Assembly (NCBI GenBank): GCA_022778905.1
Contig: JALFRV010000128.1
Location: 1 to 36,081 of the forward strand
Length of the DNA stretch: 36,081 bases
Direction of reading: 5' to 3'
Source: Prevotella sp.
GTDB lineage: Bacteria; Bacteroidota; Bacteroidia; Bacteroidales; Bacteroidaceae
Each line of letters starts with the position of its first letter. The stretch's first letter is position 1. Under the pieces are notes generated by a model that worked only from the letters and a program-made list of their open reading frames with translations, made no database searches and was not told the origin of the DNA. The position numbers and the translations under genes were made by a program. Positions 7,516 through 16,515 of the stretch are shown in pieces.

Positions 7516-10500
7516 TTAGAATGTTAAACTGATTCGGCAAGTGTATGTTTGTTGTGGAGGAATCGTGCCGGAGCTCAATGAGAGCTGTTCCGGGTCTTTC
7601 CCTTTCAGTTTGCTGCTCTTGAGAACGAACAGGTTGGAGCCTTCAAACGTAATGTTGCCACCCTTGATGTGCAGAGTTTTCAGCACTTTAGGTTCAAAGT
7701 CGTAGCGGAAGCTGAGCGATCTGCATCGCAGGAAGCTGCCCGATACCACGCGGATATCACTCTTATTGTACATGTCCCATCTGTTCTCCGCGATGGTGTA
7801 TTTGCGCTCATAGCTCAGGAAGCGCATGCTTTCGTCCGAGAGGACCGGAATGTTCGTGAACGCTTCATCACCGGGATTCCGCCAGCGGTTGATGAATTCG
7901 CTCGACATATTCTGCTGTGGAAACGGCAGCGCCTGGCCGCTTTCGGCGTAGAGGTCGTTCAGTCTGACCTTGTTTCCTAAGTTGAATGAGAACAGGGCAT
8001 TCACGGTGAAATGCTTGTATTTCAATGAGGAGGAGAATCCGCCGCTCAGGTCCGGCTCCCGTTTGCCTGCGTAGACGAAGGCTGCGTCGAATGCTTCCTG
8101 AAGGCTGTTGATGACGGTCCGTCCGTCTGCATCTGTCTCGCTTTCGCCATAGAAGGTCGGTAAGCCTGTGTTATGGTCCAATCCTTTGAAGCGGTAAGCG
8201 TAGAGACTGTTGACCGCCCTGCCGTTTTTGACCAATGTTCCGTTGACATAATCCTGCCACGTAGCTTCGTTATTGCCTTCTTCTATGACCTTGTTGTAGT
8301 TTTTGCTGGTGTTGATCGAGAGGCTCCAAGTCCAGTCTTTGGTCAGGATCGGCACAACGTTCAGGCTCAATTCCCATCCTTTGTTCTCGATATCTCCCTC
8401 ATTGATCGTCACCGAAGTGGCACCGTTGGAGGGTGCAATGATGCGGCTGACGATCTGATCATAGCCACGTTTGCGATAGAGATCCAGCACGCCCGAGATC
8501 CGGTTGTCCAATATGCCGAAGTCAAAGCCAAGGTTATAGGAGACCGTTTTCTCCCAGCGCAGGTTCTTGTTGGGGAATTGCTGCAGGGTGGAAATGAACT
8601 CTCCCAACGTGCTGTTGTAGTTTTCCTGTCTGACGATCAGGTTTGGGGTCTGGCTTGGGTGTACGTTTCCCTGGATGCCATATGATGCGCGGACGGCCAA
8701 TTCACTGATCCACTTCTGGTCTTTCATGAACTTTTCTTCCGCGGCATTCCATCTTCCGGACACCGACCATACAGGCAGGAAGCGTACGCTCTTGTCCTAT
8801 CCGAATCGGTTGGATCCGTCGGTGCGGATGTTGAAGTTTGCTATATATCTGTTAAGGTATGAATAACTGAATGTCCCATAGGCCGAGAGCGTGTTCACGG
8901 TGTTGTCTGTGATGACGTCGACATTCTTCTGTACGGCCGCCGCATAGGCGTCATAGGCCAGGATGTCGATATCTGCGAACTTCTTTCCCCGGAAAGGCAT
9001 GTATCCGAAACGGGTGCTCCTGTAGCCGTTGTACTTCAGTGAGTTGATCTCGGTACCGACAGAAGCGAAGAGCAGATGATCTCCGATGGGGTAGGAGAAG
9101 TCGGCGCTGTTTCGCCAGGTGTAGCGGTGATTGCCGCTTGTCTCACGTTGCAGCTCGCCTCCGACGGGTATGACGGATGTCTGATGGAACCGTTCCTGAT
9201 CGGCCGCTTGCCGGCCATAGGGTGTCAGGCGATAGCGTGCGATGTAGAAAGACTGTTCGTCCGCCCAGTTCTCTTGTTCCGTATTGCTGAAGCTCAAGCC
9301 CGCGAGTGAAGACAATTTCAGCCATTTCAGCGGTTTCCAGTCCAAGTGTACGTTGATCAGCGTGCCGCGGGTGTTGATGTCTTTGCCAGTGTTGTTGAGT
9401 TCATTGAATATGTTGAAGGGCAGCGAAGCAAACTCGGTCTTGTAGTTGTCATAATAAAAGAGAGATCCGTCTGTATTGTATGCGGGGATGGCCCGTGATG
9501 TCCGGTAGGCGTAATCGAGCACGGAGACGCTGCTGTGCGGATAGTTTGCCTCGCTGTTGTTGGTGCTTATCTTCAGTCCCGCGGACAAGTTGTCGGTCAG
9601 TTGCACGTTTACTTTCAGCATGCCTGTAATCCTTTCGAGGTTCTCATACCTGCTGGCGCCCTGCTGATTGAGGTATCCGAGTGACAGATAGTAGTCCATC
9701 CGGTCGCCCGCACCTGAAACGGAGACATTGTGCTGATGGGTGAAAGCGTTGCGATAGAGCATCTTCATCCAGTCCGTATTCAGTTCCTTCAACTGCCTGA
9801 CGTTCTGTCTGAACGTGTCGTAGTCGATCGATTTGTTCCACAGTTTCTGCAATTCCCCTTCGTAGGCCATGCTTGTGGGCAGATAGGTGTTGAACTGCAG
9901 TCCGCGATCTACCATCTCCTCCGACAGTTCCACGCGGTCTTTCGAGTTCATCAGGTTCAGTTCTCCATAGTTCGGCCGTGTGGTGAGGCTCATGCTGCCC
10001 GTATAGGTCACCTGCGGCTTACCTTGTTTTCCCTTGCGCGTCGTCACCACGATGACGCCGTTGGCTGCCTTTACGCCATAGATGGCCGTGGCACTCACGT
10101 CTTTCAGAATGTCGATCCGTTCGATGTCGCTCGGGTTTATGCCCGATATGGCATTGCCGACAAAGTTTACGTTGTCGATGCTGTTCAGTTCTTCGGTGGA
10201 TATGGCGACCGGTTCATCCAATATGATTCCGTCGACCACCCATACCGGTTCGCGGTTGCCCGTGATAGAAGAGGAGCCTCTGATGCGTATCTTCGGTGCC
10301 ACGCCAGGTGTCGAAGAGGCGTTCATGACCACCATGCCGGCGACCCGTCCCTGCAGCATCTGGTCTAAGGATGTGGCCGACGGAGTCATCAGATCGTCCA
10401 TCTTCATGGTTGAGATGGAGCTTGAGAGTTTTCGCTTGTCGATCTCCTGATAGCCCGTAATGACCACATTGTCGAGGCTTATGGCCGAATTGTTCAGGAT

Positions 10501-11076
10501 GATGTTAAGGCTCTTCTCCCCATTCCATAGCACTGTCTGCGGGTCCATGCCCAAATAGGAAGCCTGCAGTTCAGTAGGCCCCTCTGGCAGGTTGATGGTG
10601 AAATTGCCGGAAGCATCGGCCACGGCAATGGCGTTTGACCTCCGGGACCGGATGAGCGCTCCCGCGAGCGGACTGCCTTCTTCGTCCGTCACCGTTCCTG
10701 TGACGCTCTGCGTGGCCGGTTCCTGTTTCCTGGCCGTCGGCTTTGGCTTCTGCGTGATCAGGATATGTCGGTCGTTGATCACGTATTGCAGGTCGGAGCC
10801 TTGGATGATTTCCTTCAGCAGCGTCTCCAAGGGAAGCGTCTTGCTTCCGAGGTTGACCGTCCTGTTGAGGTCGAGGGTGTGCTGCCGATAATCGACAGAC
10901 ATCCCAGTCTGCTGCTGGATGGCTGTGATGAGATTTCTTACTGTCGTTCGTGTCGTCTTGAGTTTAATGGTCTGTGCCTGCAAGGTGATGCAGATGAAAA
11001 AGAAAAGCACACCGGCTGTCCAGCGCCTTCTGAGGTTCTGGTGTATCCTGATGATGCTTCTGTCGGATAGCTTCAT
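7516..11076 (-). pseudogene. SusC-family TonB-dependent transporter with STN domain, interrupted by one in-frame amber codon
   Basis: A single frame runs through the region except for TAG at 8799-8797 (codon 760 of about 1186). The first part (8797-11076, 759 residues) holds a signal segment (about 1-35, ending TLQAQ), an STN signalling domain (about 40-110), a carboxypeptidase-regulatory-like domain (about 125-195), the plug (about 205-330; GVKAANGVIVVTTRKG) and much of the barrel. It stops after TDGSNRFG. The second part resumes in the same frame with DKSVRFLPVW and runs to the final strand, ending ISLTF. No other disruption was seen, so the change is recent, a read or assembly error, or a decoded stop. 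A CAG or AAG codon would restore it. The STN domain fits signalling to the adjacent FecR. Confidence 0.88.
8797..8799 (-). other. In-frame TAG codon inside susC
   Basis: Reading the - strand, codons GGA TAG GAC AAG continue the same barrel frame on both sides. The codon falls where SusC proteins have a short charged stretch after the conserved NRFG motif. A C-to-T change from CAG is the simplest origin. Confidence 0.9.
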
Positions 11077-11168
11077 AATGCTGTATCTGATGAAAATGAT
11101 GACGTTGGTTGTTCTGTTGATTCTCTCTTACTACGTAATAATTGCTGTTCTGATGGTTGTGCTGTCGT

Positions 11169-12170
11169 TTACCTCCTTTTTTCTTTATAAATAATGATTG
11201 TCCGATTGACTTGTCTGTATCGCATGTCTTTCTTCAGTCCGGTCATCACATCGAGCACATCGCCCAAGTTCTCCTGATTGGTGAAATTCATGGTGAACTG
11301 CTCTTCCGTATCGATGGATGCATCGATCTCGAACCTGACGCCAAACTTATGGGACAGAACGGCTATGATCCGGCTCAACGGCTGTTGCTCGAAGCGCAGG
11401 CTGCCGTCCGTCCACTGGGTGTAATCTTTTGCCTGAACGGCAAACTTGCGGATATTCCTGTTGCTGCGGGTATAGAATGCCTGCTCGTTGGGGCGCAGCA
11501 CGATCACCGTGTCATCAACGCTGAGCTGCACGCTGCCCTTCTGCAAGGTGGTTGCGATGAACCGCTCATCGGGATAGGCACGCACGTTGAAGACCGTGCC
11601 CAGAACGCGGATGCTCATGTTGTCGGCATGGACCAAGAAGGGTCGGAGCGTGTCGCGGGTGACGTTGAAGAATGCCTCGCCCGTGACAAAGACATTCCGG
11701 CTGTCGCGTGCAGCAAACTTCTCGGGGTAGATGATCTTTGATCCGCCGTTGAGCGTGATCTCTGTGCCGTCGGTGAGTGTGATCTGCCGGATGGTTCCGT
11801 CAGGCACCTCGCACACCTGCATGCGTCCGATGCCGTCATGACAGGCGTCGGAGGCATACCAGACCATCACGGCGGCCATGACCGGCAAGGCTATCACGGC
11901 CGCATAGCGGATAATCTTCAGGAAGCGTGTCCTGTTGCTGCGCCGGTCCTCATACTGATCCCTGCGCTGAAGAAACGCCTCGTAAGCCGCAGTTTCCTCA
12001 CCGTTCGGGGCGGTGTCGCCGGCTTGTTCCCAGATGCGTTTCAGCGCTTCTTCCTTTGCCTCCCTGTCGTTGTCGGAGAGCAGCCACTGACGGGCGCGCC
12101 GGTCATCCTGCACGGAAAGCGTGCGGTCAAAGTACTGGCGGAGTATGCCGAATGCCTTATTGCTGTTCAT
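11169..12170 (-). CDS. FecR-family anti-sigma factor
   Basis: This 333-residue inner-membrane protein would relay a signal from the STN domain of the neighbouring SusC to the ECF sigma factor. It has a cytoplasmic N-terminal helical part (1-80), one membrane segment (about 86-106), a periplasmic FecR domain (about 120-215, with GTIRQITLTDGTEITLNGGS and GEAFFNV) and a C-terminal DUF4974-like STN-type domain (about 255-330, SLRFEQQPLSRIIAVLSHKFGV). The start at 12170 (MNSNKAFGIL) is preferred to an in-frame start at 12197 because it gives the usual N-terminus. It follows the sigma gene by 48 bases and precedes susC by 92. Confidence 0.92.
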   Translation of the reverse strand: MNSNKAFGILRQYFDRTLSVQDDRRARQWLLSDNDREAKEEALKRIWEQAGDTAPNGEETAAYEAFLQRRDQYEDRRSNRTRFLKIIRYAAVIALPVMAAVMVWYASDACHDGIGRMQVCEVPDGTIRQITLTDGTEITLNGGSKIIYPEKFAARDSRNVFVTGEAFFNVTRDTLRPFLVHADNMSIRVLGTVFNVRAYPDERFIATTLQKGSVQLSVDDTVIVLRPNEQAFYTRSNRNIRKFAVQAKDYTQWTDGSLRFEQQPLSRIIAVLSHKFGVRFEIDASIDTEEQFTMNFTNQENLGDVLDVMTGLKKDMRYRQVNRTIIIYKEKRR

Positions 12171-12218
12171 GATTGCCGATTTTTCATAGAAGAGCAATAA
12201 GCTGCGGGAAACACGTAG

Positions 12219-12770
12219 TTAATATGTGTTAATAATATAGAGCAGCAACAGGAGCCTTGTCTTGCGCAATGTGGCCAAGGCGGATGAAATGTAAGTTTCC
12301 ACGGTGCGTTTGCTGATGCTCAGTTCGTCGGCAATTTCCGGGTTGGTCTTTCCTTCAAACCTGCTCATCATGAAGACCTTGCGCTGCTGTGGCGGCATGC
12401 TGTCGAGGCTTCGGTCGATGGCCGTTTTGAGTTCCTGATAGTAAAGCTCATCCTCGGTCGTGTTGGCAGCGGGGCTTTCGGATTGCAGCGGCAGGGCATC
12501 CCGCAACTGGCTGCGGATGGCCTTCATCGCAGCATTGCGGGCACAGGTGAACAGATAGGCGTCAATGGAATGGATCTCATGGAGACGGTCCCGACGGATC
12601 CAGATGTCTAAGAAAATGTCCTGAACGATGTCTTCCGCCATGGTCTCGTCGCGGCATAAACCATTGACGAAATACTTCATCTTCACGTAATAGCTGTTGA
12701 AAAAGCCCTTGAACGCCTTTTCCGAATTGCCGGAGAGCGCCGAAGCCAATAATTCATCCGAGATCGCCAT
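12219..12770 (-). CDS. ECF RNA polymerase sigma factor (FecI-like)
   Basis: The 183-residue protein has sigma-70 region 2 (about 15-90; EDIVQDIFLDIWIRRDRL and AYLFTCARNAAMKAIR) and region 4 (about 120-172; MPPQQRKVFMMSRFEGKTNPEIADELSISKRTVETY, a helix-turn-helix). The start at 12770 (MAISDELL) is chosen over one six codons upstream. Together with the next gene, fecR, and the STN-containing SusC it makes a cell-surface signalling cascade, in which ligand binding outside releases the sigma factor to transcribe the transporter operon. The sigma target promoter could not be defined; none was obvious in the 92 bases before susC. Confidence 0.93.
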   Translation of the reverse strand: MAISDELLASALSGNSEKAFKGFFNSYYVKMKYFVNGLCRDETMAEDIVQDIFLDIWIRRDRLHEIHSIDAYLFTCARNAAMKAIRSQLRDALPLQSESPAANTTEDELYYQELKTAIDRSLDSMPPQQRKVFMMSRFEGKTNPEIADELSISKRTVETYISSALATLRKTRLLLLLYIINTY

Positions 12771-12807
12771 ATACGTAAGAATAACCAATGAAAAGCAATA
12801 ACAGATG

Positions 12808-12838
12808 CAAAGTTACGAAAATTCAGCTGACGGACAAA
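12808..12838 (-). promoter_or_regulatory. Promoter of the ECF sigma/fecR/susCD unit
   Basis: On the - strand TTTG (complement of 12835-12838) is followed after 19 bases by TAACTTTG (complement of 12808-12815), then GC. This is a near-perfect housekeeping promoter, giving a leader of about 30 bases before 12770. It implies the sigma factor is made constitutively and controlled by the anti-sigma factor. Confidence 0.8.
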
Positions 12839-13082
12839 ATGTTCATGCCGATTTGTCCCCTCTTTTTCGCCATCCGTAACGATCTTCCGGAATCGGCAGG
12901 CAGTTGCAACGGGCAATCGTAACTCCAATACTGTCAATGCGATGGGAATGACGACGGTGATGCCCGTTGACGGGATGAACGACGGAGGAGGATGGAGGAT
13001 GGCGTCGCCGCGCCCGATTTGCACCTCCCTTCTATGGCCTTCGGGGGTGAAAAAGCGCAAGTTTTCGCACTTTGAAAGTTTT

Positions 13083-13111
13083 TTCTACCCTTTTGGTCCT
13101 TTATTCTACCC
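13083..13111 (+). promoter_or_regulatory. Direct-repeat operator of the pectate lyase promoter
   Basis: TTCTACCC occurs at 13083-13090 and again at 13104-13111, a 21-base offset (two helical turns). The downstream copy covers the place of the -33 box, the arrangement expected for an AraC-type activator such as the output domain of a hybrid two-component regulator. The same layout recurs at 16427. The regulator gene is not in this window. Confidence 0.65.
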
Positions 13112-13130
13112 GCATTTCGTTTACTTTCAT

Positions 13131-13138
13131 TAATTTTG
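13131..13138 (+). promoter_or_regulatory. -7 element of the pectate lyase gene
   Basis: TAATTTTG, followed by CAACGG, fits TAnnTTTG and begins 27 bases after the start of the second operator repeat. No TTTG -33 box is present at the proper spacing, so activator dependence is likely. The leader to 13369 would be about 225 bases. Confidence 0.65.
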
Positions 13139-13368
13139 CAACGGTTATCGTAATGCCGGTCTGTACGAACGACATGGATGTCCGGAAGTGATGGTCCTGC
13201 CGGGCGGAAGGCAATCCGCGGATCGTCCGCAGCGATGTGGCCCTCCTGCAGAGGCGCAGTTTCCGGTTTTCCGCCGGTGGTCTGAGGCTGTGGCGCATCT
13301 GCGCAGTCAGCGGGCAAGGATGACCTGATGTCAGACTTAAAGGCTTTTGCCACTTATCATAAAAACGT

Positions 13369-16116
13369 ATGAAAAGACTTTTATTATCGATCTCCGTGGG
13401 CTGCATAGCCATGCTGTGCGCGGCACAGGACAAGCCGCAGGTGAAGGTGGACGTGAGTATCGCCGGCCGGGGTGACGCTGAAACGCTCGAGCCGGGCTAT
13501 ACGGTCTGGCGGCCGGCGCAGGGTGGCGCAACCGACGAACTGACCGTCGGGACGCTGAAGTTCAGGTTTTCCGTACCGGAAGGCGAGACGGGTCATACCT
13601 GCCGGACGGGCTGGAACAAGACCTTCGTGCAGAATGCGGAGGCCAAGGCGCAGAACGGCAGGCTCACCGGCGACGGCCTCTCGCTGGACCCGACCACAGG
13701 TTGCGGGGCGCTGACTTTGACCATCAGCGGCCTCCCCAAAGGCACGCATAGGCTCCAGACCTGTCATAACCGCTGGACGAATCCTGCGACAACATGCGGC
13801 TGGCCAATCAGCGTGAAGGTCAACGGCGTGCTTGTGCATGCGAAGGCGGAGCCCTCTTTTCAGGAGCCGGTTGCCGCCAACGCCTGCATCCTGACCACTA
13901 CGCTGAAGGTGGAGACGGACGGCGTACCGCAGACCATCACCTTCTACACCCTCGAGGCGGACGCTCCAGCCGACGCGGGGACCAAGCAATACGCAGAAAA
14001 AGCACCGGTCATCAACAGCTTCGAACAGAATACGATCGGGCTGAACGCGCAGGCCAGGAACCCCGATCCGCACAACGGCGACCTCCACATCGATGCCGAC
14101 GACGGTACATACAGGCTCTCCTGGTCGGCCGCCAACCGTCCGATCGTGAAGCACATCCTCTATTTCGGCAAAGACTCCGTATCGGTATCCCGGATGACGA
14201 CGCCGCTTGCCGAACTGACGGATACAGCCTATGCCCTGAAGGATCTCTACTCGATGGACACCTACTTCTGGCGTGTCGATGAGGTGGACGGGGCCGGGCA
14301 GGTCACTCCGGGACAGGTTTGGCATTTCCGTCCGCGCCAACTTGCCTTCCCTGGCGCTGAAGGTTACGGGCGATATGCTACCGGAGGGCGAGGCGGAACG
14401 GTCTATCACGTCACCAATCTTTCCAACGATATGGCTCCCGGGTCATTCATCTACGGGCTTAAAGGGCTTCGTGGGCCCCGCACGATCGTCTTTGATGTGT
14501 CTGGCCTTATTGTCATGAGCGACGACCATCTGCAGGATATCCCTTCCGTGTTCACGAATCCTTACCTGACCATTGCAGCCCAAACGGCTCCCGGAAAGGG
14601 CATCTGCCTCAAGTATAGCAATATGGGCATCGGTGAAGAGTCGATCGTCCGGTTCCTCCGGACCAAGCGCGGGTATGGCGCAACGGGCAATGCCATCGGT
14701 TTCGGAACCAATCATACGATCCTCGACCACTGCACGGCGGCCTGGGGAACGGATGAGACCGTCTCCGCCAGAGGGGCCAGGATGATCACCTTCCAGTATT
14801 CGATGATCGCAGAAGCGCTCGGCATTGCCGACCACAAAAACTACCCCGCCGGAACCAATCACGGGTATGCGGCCACGATAGACGGGAAGATCGGAACCTA
14901 CAGTCATAACCTCCTCGCCAACTGCGCGGGTCGTAACTGGTCTCTCGGAGGCGGTATGGACGGCACGAACACCGCCGTCGGGCAGATGGACATATTTAAT
15001 AATGTGTGCTATAACTGGAACCGGCGGACCACGGACGGCGGATGTCATCAGCTCAACTTTGTGGGCAACTACTACAAGATGGGGCCCGACACCAGGAAGA
15101 CGATCCTCTTTTCGCAGGACTATGAGAACATCGGCTCGCCGCAAAGCAGGTGGCAGGCCTACGTGGCAGGCAACATCCGGGAGAACAGGGACCACACGCT
15201 GACCACCGACAAGCTCAACGACACTTATCAATACACCCTGTCCAACGGAGCCGTGGACCCCAACACGCGCACCGACGGATATGGCTACCAGACCTTTGTC
15301 ACGTCGCCTTTCTTCCCCTCCTATGCCACGATCCATACGGCCAGGCAGGCTTTCAAGATCGTGACCAGTGACGCCGGAGCCACCATGCCGTGCCGGGACA
15401 ACCAGCATGTGCGGATCGTGGGCGAGACCCTGCATGGGAATTATACCTACGTCGGGAGCCGGTCCGGCATCAAGGGAGAGATAGACCGGGAGTGGGACAT
15501 CACTGCCGAGAGCGCCACACAGGGCTTTGAGGACTGGCCCGAGGAGCATCGCGGCGCAGACTTCGATACGGATCAGGACGGCATTCCCAACTGGTATGAA
15601 CGCCTCATCGGCAGTGACGAGCACAGGGCAAGCAATAACGAAGATCCCGACCGTGACGGCTGGACGCTGCTCGAAGACTATCTCGAGTTTATGGCCCATC
15701 CCTATCTGCTCATCGCGCCGGGACAGTCGGCCACCTATCAGCTCACGGAGTGCTTCCGGGGATTCACAAAGTCGCCCGTCTACAAGATCACCTCTGACAG
15801 CAGACTGTTCTCGGCCTCGCTCACGGATGCCACCGTCACTGTCACCGCAGCAGGCTCAGAAGGCCTCGGCAGGATCACCTTGGAAGTCACGGATGCCGAT
15901 GGCGACTCGTTCAGTCAGACCTTGGGGATCGCCGTCAGCGGCCGGGCCAGTGGGATCCGCACCGTCAGTGCAAAGCCAGAAGGGCAGGTGGTCAGTCGGA
16001 CCTTCTTTGCACCGGACGGCCGGCAGGTGGGTACACTGAAATCGAAAGAACCATACATCATGCAGGTCATGACGGCGAAGGGCGAGGTGCACACGGCCAA
16101 AGTGCTGGCCGACTGA
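13369..16116 (+). CDS. Secreted multidomain pectate lyase, PL1-like
   Basis: Pectate lyases cleave alpha-1,4-polygalacturonan by beta-elimination. This 915-residue protein has a signal peptide (1-19, LCAAQ), an N-terminal beta-rich module (about 25-200, possibly carbohydrate-binding), an FnIII-like module (about 215-322; SWSAANRPIVKHILYF, FWRVDEVDGAG) and the parallel beta-helix lyase beginning at LAFPGAEGYGRYATGGRGG (325-343) with RTIVFDVSGLIV. A thrombospondin-3-like calcium motif (DTDQDGIPNWYE, about 733-744; DPDRDGW, about 759-765) follows. The last 60 residues (FAPDGRQVG, then IMQVMTAKGEV) look like a type IX sorting tail. It is transcribed alone from a promoter matching that of the following unit. 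Family subdivision and exact substrate are inferred from context. Confidence 0.88.
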   Translation: MKRLLLSISVGCIAMLCAAQDKPQVKVDVSIAGRGDAETLEPGYTVWRPAQGGATDELTVGTLKFRFSVPEGETGHTCRTGWNKTFVQNAEAKAQNGRLTGDGLSLDPTTGCGALTLTISGLPKGTHRLQTCHNRWTNPATTCGWPISVKVNGVLVHAKAEPSFQEPVAANACILTTTLKVETDGVPQTITFYTLEADAPADAGTKQYAEKAPVINSFEQNTIGLNAQARNPDPHNGDLHIDADDGTYRLSWSAANRPIVKHILYFGKDSVSVSRMTTPLAELTDTAYALKDLYSMDTYFWRVDEVDGAGQVTPGQVWHFRPRQLAFPGAEGYGRYATGGRGGTVYHVTNLSNDMAPGSFIYGLKGLRGPRTIVFDVSGLIVMSDDHLQDIPSVFTNPYLTIAAQTAPGKGICLKYSNMGIGEESIVRFLRTKRGYGATGNAIGFGTNHTILDHCTAAWGTDETVSARGARMITFQYSMIAEALGIADHKNYPAGTNHGYAATIDGKIGTYSHNLLANCAGRNWSLGGGMDGTNTAVGQMDIFNNVCYNWNRRTTDGGCHQLNFVGNYYKMGPDTRKTILFSQDYENIGSPQSRWQAYVAGNIRENRDHTLTTDKLNDTYQYTLSNGAVDPNTRTDGYGYQTFVTSPFFPSYATIHTARQAFKIVTSDAGATMPCRDNQHVRIVGETLHGNYTYVGSRSGIKGEIDREWDITAESATQGFEDWPEEHRGADFDTDQDGIPNWYERLIGSDEHRASNNEDPDRDGWTLLEDYLEFMAHPYLLIAPGQSATYQLTECFRGFTKSPVYKITSDSRLFSASLTDATVTVTAAGSEGLGRITLEVTDADGDSFSQTLGIAVSGRASGIRTVSAKPEGQVVSRTFFAPDGRQVGTLKSKEPYIMQVMTAKGEVHTAKVLAD

Positions 16117-16125
16117 CGGCTGTTG

Positions 16126-16169
16126 AAAGAGGGATAAGTCGCTTCGTATCAGGCGTTTGGACCCTCTTT
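16126..16169 (+). terminator. Possible terminator hairpin after the pectate lyase gene
   Basis: A perfect 8-bp inverted repeat (AAAGAGGG at 16126-16133, CCCTCTTT at 16162-16169) encloses a 28-base loop ten bases after the stop codon. The large loop and lack of a T-run after the stem make this uncertain. Confidence 0.4.
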
Positions 16170-16198
16170 GTGAGAGGCCCTCGTCCCCTGCCTTCCGC

Positions 16199-16272
16199 AG
16201 AGCTATGCTTTCGGCCGTCAAGAGCTATGCTTTCGGCGGCCAAGAGCTATGCTTTCGGCAGCCAAGAGCTAT
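16199..16272. repeat. 22-base tandem repeat, about 3.4 copies
   Basis: AGAGCTATGCTTTCGGC begins at 16199, 16221 and 16243, each copy followed by a variable five-base end (CGTCA, GGCCA, AGCCA). A fourth, truncated copy begins at 16265 and diverges after AGAGCTAT. The period is exactly 22. It lies between the lyase stop and the next promoter, and no gene covers it. Confidence 0.92.
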
Positions 16273-16426
16273 CATATGCGCAGCCCATATGAATCCTCTG
16301 CTGGAAGCGCCTGAAATCTCAGCTCAAAAGAGTCGTTTCGTCTGCCGCTTCCGGAGGGAAGATGTGGCGTCTGCGGATGTGAAAAACACAGGTCTGAGAG
16401 AGATCTTGCAGGTATTTGGGAGATAT

Positions 16427-16455
16427 TTCTACCTTTTTGATAAGATATTCCACCC
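16427..16455 (+). promoter_or_regulatory. Direct-repeat operator of the lipoprotein-susC-susD promoter
   Basis: TTCTACCT (16427-16434) and TTCCACCC (16448-16455) repeat at a 21-base offset, with the same offset to the -7 box (27 bases from the second copy) as at the lyase promoter. This supports shared control of both transcription units by one activator. Confidence 0.65.
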
Positions 16456-16474
16456 CGGTTTCGTTTGGTTGCGT

Positions 16475-16482
16475 TATTTTTG
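16475..16482 (+). promoter_or_regulatory. -7 element of the lipoprotein-susC-susD unit
   Basis: TATTTTTG, followed by CAACGGTTA, fits TAnnTTTG. The 14 bases ending in GGTTA are identical to those at the lyase promoter. The leader to 16599 is about 110 bases and contains a short ORF. Confidence 0.65.
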
Positions 16483-16515
16483 CAACGGTTACTCTTGGCG
16501 AGAGGAGCCTGAATC

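Larger units (their letters stand above)
12771..13368. other. Divergent intergenic region between the ECF sigma gene and the pectate lyase gene
   Basis: These 598 bases carry the sigma promoter at the left and the lyase promoter module at 13083-13147. The rest, including about 220 bases of lyase leader, shows small hairpins such as GCGCATCTGCGC but no gene I can support. Short open frames here have no recognisable content. Confidence 0.7.

Noticed and set aside
14443..15699. A 418-codon open frame on the - strand opposite the pectate lyase gene
   Set aside because: The sense strand encodes an unmistakable lyase. The antisense product is low-complexity, rich in Val/Gly/Asp/His, with no signal or family motif; it is a by-product of GC-rich codons. 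The 341-codon frame at 13384-14409 is of the same kind.
16199..16272. The tandem repeat as a CRISPR array
   Set aside because: Units are directly adjacent with a 22-base period, there are no spacers of typical length, and no cas genes are present.
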